DNA from: an uncultured Rothia sp.
Lineage (GTDB): Bacteria; Actinomycetota; Actinomycetes; Actinomycetales; Micrococcaceae
Assembly: GCF_937976295.1 (NCBI RefSeq)
Contig: NZ_CALJRY010000118.1
Coordinates: forward strand, 1-8,132
Length of the DNA stretch: 8,132 nt
Direction of reading: 5' to 3'
Below the pieces are notes generated by a model, which was given only the letters and a program-made list of their open reading frames with translations, had not been told where the DNA came from and ran no database searches. The position numbers were made by a program, and so were the translations under genes. Below are positions 6,128 through 8,132 of the stretch, one piece after another; position 1 is the stretch's first letter, and each line of letters opens with the position of its first letter.

Positions 6128-6885
6128 TAGAGTGCCGCCATTCGCTCATCGGCGCGGCGCACCAGATCCGCGCGCAGCTCCTCCGCCACGTTCAGCGGAA
6201 TACCGAACAGCACCATCGTGCCGGTGGTCGTACCCGCGGTGCGCACCGTCAGGCGGGCAACACCGCACATGCGCTCCAGCGGACCCGAATCCACATCAAC
6301 ATACTGGATGCGACCGTACGGCATGGAGCTCATGGAACGGAACACGATACCGCGGCGAGCCATCAGGTGATTCGACTCCAGCGCGTAGCCGAGCGCGCGA
6401 GTGCGGCGCGGAGTGGTCAGAAGCCACCACAGACCCCACAGGCCAAACACCGCGATCACCGCCAGACCGACGATGCGGAGCGCCTCCGGGCCGCCGAAGA
6501 ACGCGCCCGCACAATACAGGGCAGCGCCCGCAAGAATCGGGAGCGCCAAAGCAGAAATAGTGTGAACAAAACGAACCGTCAGGTAGCTGGAGGCGGCGGG
6601 CACCCACTGCGGCTCCGGCACGGATTGCGGGGGCACAGGCTGGGAGCTTACCGGCTGAGAAGGTGCCGACTGCGGCGCGTTCGGGTAGGCGGCAGCGGGC
6701 GGAACCTGCTGACCGTACTGTGCTTGCTGTCCATACTGCGCCTGCTGGTCATACTGGGCACCAGGCTGACCGTAAGCCGCCTGCTGGTACTGCCCATACT
6801 GAGTCTGCTGAGCGGGCTGACCCTGCTGGGCGCCCTGCCCATACTGGCCATTCGGCGAATAACTATTCTGGTTAGGAGCCGACAT
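6127..6885 (-). CDS. Membrane protein with one bacterial PH domain and a Q/Y/G-rich N-terminal tail, YdbS type
   Basis: The product has 252 residues. Residues 1-95 are low in complexity and rich in Gln, Tyr, Gly, Pro and Ala. Two hydrophobic helices follow (about 108-130 and 137-157), then a bPH2/DUF304 domain (about 163-248, with the typical GIVFRSMSSMPYGRIQYVDV and GTTTGTMVLFGIP). The ATG at 6885 is preceded by GGGAGG (6896-6891) with a 5-base spacer, which fixes the start. A longer frame reaching 6987 has only arginine-rich shadow sequence and no such site. The start lies 14 bp inside the end of the DUF3180 gene, and the stop overlaps the next ATG. It is the smaller partner of a YdbS/YdbT-like pair. 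Function is unknown; envelope stress defence is a possibility only. Confidence 0.85.
   Translation of the reverse strand: MSAPNQNSYSPNGQYGQGAQQGQPAQQTQYGQYQQAAYGQPGAQYDQQAQYGQQAQYGQQVPPAAAYPNAPQSAPSQPVSSQPVPPQSVPEPQWVPAASSYLTVRFVHTISALALPILAGAALYCAGAFFGGPEALRIVGLAVIAVFGLWGLWWLLTTPRRTRALGYALESNHLMARRGIVFRSMSSMPYGRIQYVDVDSGPLERMCGVARLTVRTAGTTTGTMVLFGIPLNVAEELRADLVRRADERMAAL
6703..6756 (-). repeat. Tandem 18-bp repeat coding three Q-Y-x-Q-Q-x units
   Basis: Three successive six-codon units encode QYDQQA, QYGQQA and QYGQQV (residues 44-61 of the YdbS-type protein). Looser QYGQ and AYGQ motifs lie before them (residues 14-40). Codons vary between units (CAG/CAA, TAT/TAC, GGA/GGT), so the peptide pattern seems kept while the DNA has drifted. 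Copy number may vary between strains. Confidence 0.7.
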
Positions 6886-7390
6886 AGGTTCCTCCCTCTC
6901 GCGGCTTGACAGCATCGGAAGAGGAGGCCGCATCCTCATCATCCTCCGGCGGAATACGACAACAATGCTGAGCCCACAGGCCAGCAATCAGCAGGGCAAC
7001 ACTGCCCACACAATTAACAAGAACCTCCCAAAAGACCACCGAAAAACCGCGCGTAGACACCATCGCCAGGTGGTAGCCAAGAATCGCACCGCACCAGCCC
7101 GTCAACAGGGCACCGGTCATGATGGATCCCTGCGCATACGCCACCGCACGCGCCGCAAGAATCGGACCCATATGCGGCGCCTTCTCACGCGTCTGAATGC
7201 GACGATAACGAGCCACCTGCACGCCCAGCCACACGGCACCCGCCGCAACCAGCAGGCACACCGCGCCGAGCATCCACGAAAAATTCAGCTCGCTAAAACC
7301 GGCGCCAATCATCACGGAATTCACCATAAGAGCGACAGCGGCAGCGCACACCGCCGCCACAATAATCGCCCGATAGCTCAGGGGCTTCAT
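6872..7390 (-). CDS. DUF3180 family integral membrane protein
   Basis: The product has 172 residues with four hydrophobic segments (about 5-30, 37-60, 84-108 and 116-140) and an acidic, serine-rich cytoplasmic tail after residue 143. The stretch RAVAYAQGSIMTGALLTGW (81-99) resembles the conserved part of the DUF3180 family as I remember it. In actinobacteria such a gene regularly follows folK, as it does here (Rv3605c in M. tuberculosis), which supports the call. No catalytic residues or function can be named. The ATG is preceded by AAAGGAAA with a short spacer. The 45-bp gap to folK has no convincing terminator, so it is likely in the folate operon. Its end overlaps the next gene by 14 bp. 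Confidence 0.85.
   Translation of the reverse strand: MKPLSYRAIIVAAVCAAAVALMVNSVMIGAGFSELNFSWMLGAVCLLVAAGAVWLGVQVARYRRIQTREKAPHMGPILAARAVAYAQGSIMTGALLTGWCGAILGYHLAMVSTRGFSVVFWEVLVNCVGSVALLIAGLWAQHCCRIPPEDDEDAASSSDAVKPREGGTYVGS
6890..6896 (-). promoter_or_regulatory. Strong ribosome binding site that fixes the YdbS-type start
   Basis: GGGAGGA (6896-6890) lies five bases before the ATG when counted from GGGAGG. It is inside the coding end of the DUF3180 gene, so ribosomes can start here on their own and not only by coupling. Confidence 0.7.
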
Positions 7391-7435
7391 GGTGTTTCCT
7401 TTCGGTAGGTTCTTCTACCTTCCAGAGTGCCACAT

Positions 7436-8032
7436 TTAAGGCTGATTAGGTACCTGCATCTCACGCATATAGCTAATAGCGTCTTCATCCGCCTCAACCA
7501 GCGTGCGGGACAGCTCCGCAACGCTCACGACCTCGCGGCTCAGCGGCGCAGGCACCTCATCCGGCCGCTCCCCCGAAGGCTTAGCACGCCGGGTGACCGT
7601 CAGGCGCGCCTGCGGGTCCATCTGCGCCCACGGCACCAGCACAAAAGCACGCTCCTGCGCCCGCGGATGCGGCAAAGTCAGCACCGGGTCCTCAGAGATC
7701 ACGCCGTCATAGTCAATCACGTCAATATCGAGGGTGCGCGGGCCCCAACGTACCAGGCGCTCACGGTGATGCGCCGCCTCCACCGCGTTACACAGCTTCA
7801 GCAGCTCGTAGGCGCCCAGGTCAGTTGCCACCTCAATGACCGCGTTCACAAAATCAGGTTGCCCCGCCGGACCACCCACCGGGGCGGTACGGTACAGCCC
7901 GGAGGCGCGCACCAGCTGCACACCACCTGCCACCAGATCGGCGACGGCACGCTCTAAGGTGTCTTCGCTTTCGCCCAGGTTCGAGCCCAACGCCAGCACC
8001 GCGCGGTGTGCATATTCTGCCGTATCCGCCAC
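7436..8032 (-). CDS. folK: 2-amino-4-hydroxy-6-hydroxymethyldihydropteridine pyrophosphokinase (HPPK)
   Basis: This cytoplasmic enzyme moves pyrophosphate from ATP to 6-hydroxymethyl-7,8-dihydropterin, the step before dihydropteroate synthase in folate synthesis. The product has 198 residues. Clear motifs are ALGSNLGE (14-21), YRTAPVGGPAGQPDFVNAV (47-65), RLVRWGPRTLDIDVIDYDG (92-110, with the paired aspartates that bind magnesium at 102 and 104) and LPHPRAQERAFVLVP (120-134). It is longer than the E. coli enzyme (about 160 residues) because of a C-terminal extension after residue 145 that has no motif I know. The start is GTG and overlaps the folB stop by one base (TAGTG). GAGGG lies about 9 bases upstream. 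The preceding gene makes its substrate. Confidence 0.95.
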   Translation of the reverse strand: MADTAEYAHRAVLALGSNLGESEDTLERAVADLVAGGVQLVRASGLYRTAPVGGPAGQPDFVNAVIEVATDLGAYELLKLCNAVEAAHHRERLVRWGPRTLDIDVIDYDGVISEDPVLTLPHPRAQERAFVLVPWAQMDPQARLTVTRRAKPSGERPDEVPAPLSREVVSVAELSRTLVEADEDAISYMREMQVPNQP

Positions 8033-8132
8033 TAGCGGCTGCCCTCAGCGGCACGTTCGCGGAACACGCTCACCGCCACGTTACCGAACGGCAGCTCAAT
8101 CGGCGCCTGCGGCTTCGACACGGTAATCTCCA
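8032..8132 (-). CDS. folB: Dihydroneopterin aldolase, C-terminal end only (cut by the window edge)
   Basis: The last 32 codons and the TAG stop (8034-8032) of a gene enter from the right. The readable end is EITVSKPQAPIELPFGNVAV followed by SVFRERAAEGSR. The pattern of a beta strand, then KPQAPI, then a final DVAV-like strand is the usual end of FolB, which converts dihydroneopterin to 6-hydroxymethyl-dihydropterin plus glycolaldehyde. The one-base overlap with folK and the matching pathway step support the call. The catalytic N-terminal part lies outside the window, so it cannot be checked. Confidence 0.82.
   Translation of the reverse strand, partial: EITVSKPQAPIELPFGNVAVSVFRERAAEGSR

Noticed and set aside
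6886..6987. Upstream extension of the YdbS-type gene (34 more codons)
   Set aside because: The strong GGGAGG site fixes the ATG at 6885, and the extension lies in the coding end of the DUF3180 gene with arginine-rich shadow sequence.
7404..7419. Small inverted repeat GGTAG/CTACC between folK and DUF3180
   Set aside because: It has only five pairs, a six-base loop and no T-tract, so it is too weak for a terminator.
1..8132. CRISPR array, insertion sequence, phage or defence genes, tRNA or rRNA
   Set aside because: There is no regularly spaced repeat array, transposase, integrase or nuclease motif, and no tRNA T-arm or rRNA signature could be found by eye.

Overview
The window looks like chromosomal DNA of a high-GC actinobacterium. 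I would guess the Micrococcaceae, perhaps Rothia, with moderate to low confidence. The reasons are the gene order, the actinobacterial form of lysyl-tRNA synthetase, and moderately high GC in the genes. The order folB-folK-DUF3180-membrane proteins-DUF2520-panC-lysS is, as I remember it, the same backbone as the folate/pantothenate/lysS region of Mycobacterium tuberculosis (Rv3607c down to lysS). Here panD and coaX, which lie between panC and lysS in mycobacteria, are absent.

Every recognisable gene lies on the minus strand, so transcription runs from right to left. From the right edge the order is: the 3' end of folB (8132-8032), folK (8032-7436), a four-helix DUF3180 membrane protein (7390-6872), two bacterial PH-domain membrane proteins of the YdbS/YdbT type (6885-6127 and 6127-4277), a Rossmann/DUF2520 oxidoreductase (about 4171-3209), panC (3212-2265) and lysS (2212-629). 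A perfect 13-bp stem followed by TTTT (600-554) closes the unit. Most junctions are overlaps (TAGTG, 14 bp, TAATG, ATGA), which indicates one or two operons with translational coupling. The one structured gap is 4211-4276, upstream of the DUF2520 gene. It holds a hairpin and is followed by a good -10 box placed for a leaderless start, so the DUF2520-panC-lysS part may have its own promoter.

Functionally, folB and folK make the 6-hydroxymethyl-dihydropterin precursors of folate. panC makes pantothenate, and its DUF2520 partner may supply pantoate. lysS charges tRNA-Lys. DUF3180 and the PH-domain pair are envelope proteins of unknown role carried inside this vitamin and translation cluster.

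The left 553 bases hold no convincing gene. They are more AT-rich, have a very strong strand asymmetry (C far above G on the plus strand at 241-420), and carry several copies of a short word, TAGTGTGCYGG, on both strands. A near-copy lies in the panC-lysS gap. A 21-codon ORF with a very strong Shine-Dalgarno sequence (139-74, minus) also lies there. I do not see a clear new defence or mobile system. The items most worth checking are the repeated word, the small ORF, the possible leaderless DUF2520 promoter and the DUF2520-panC coupling.
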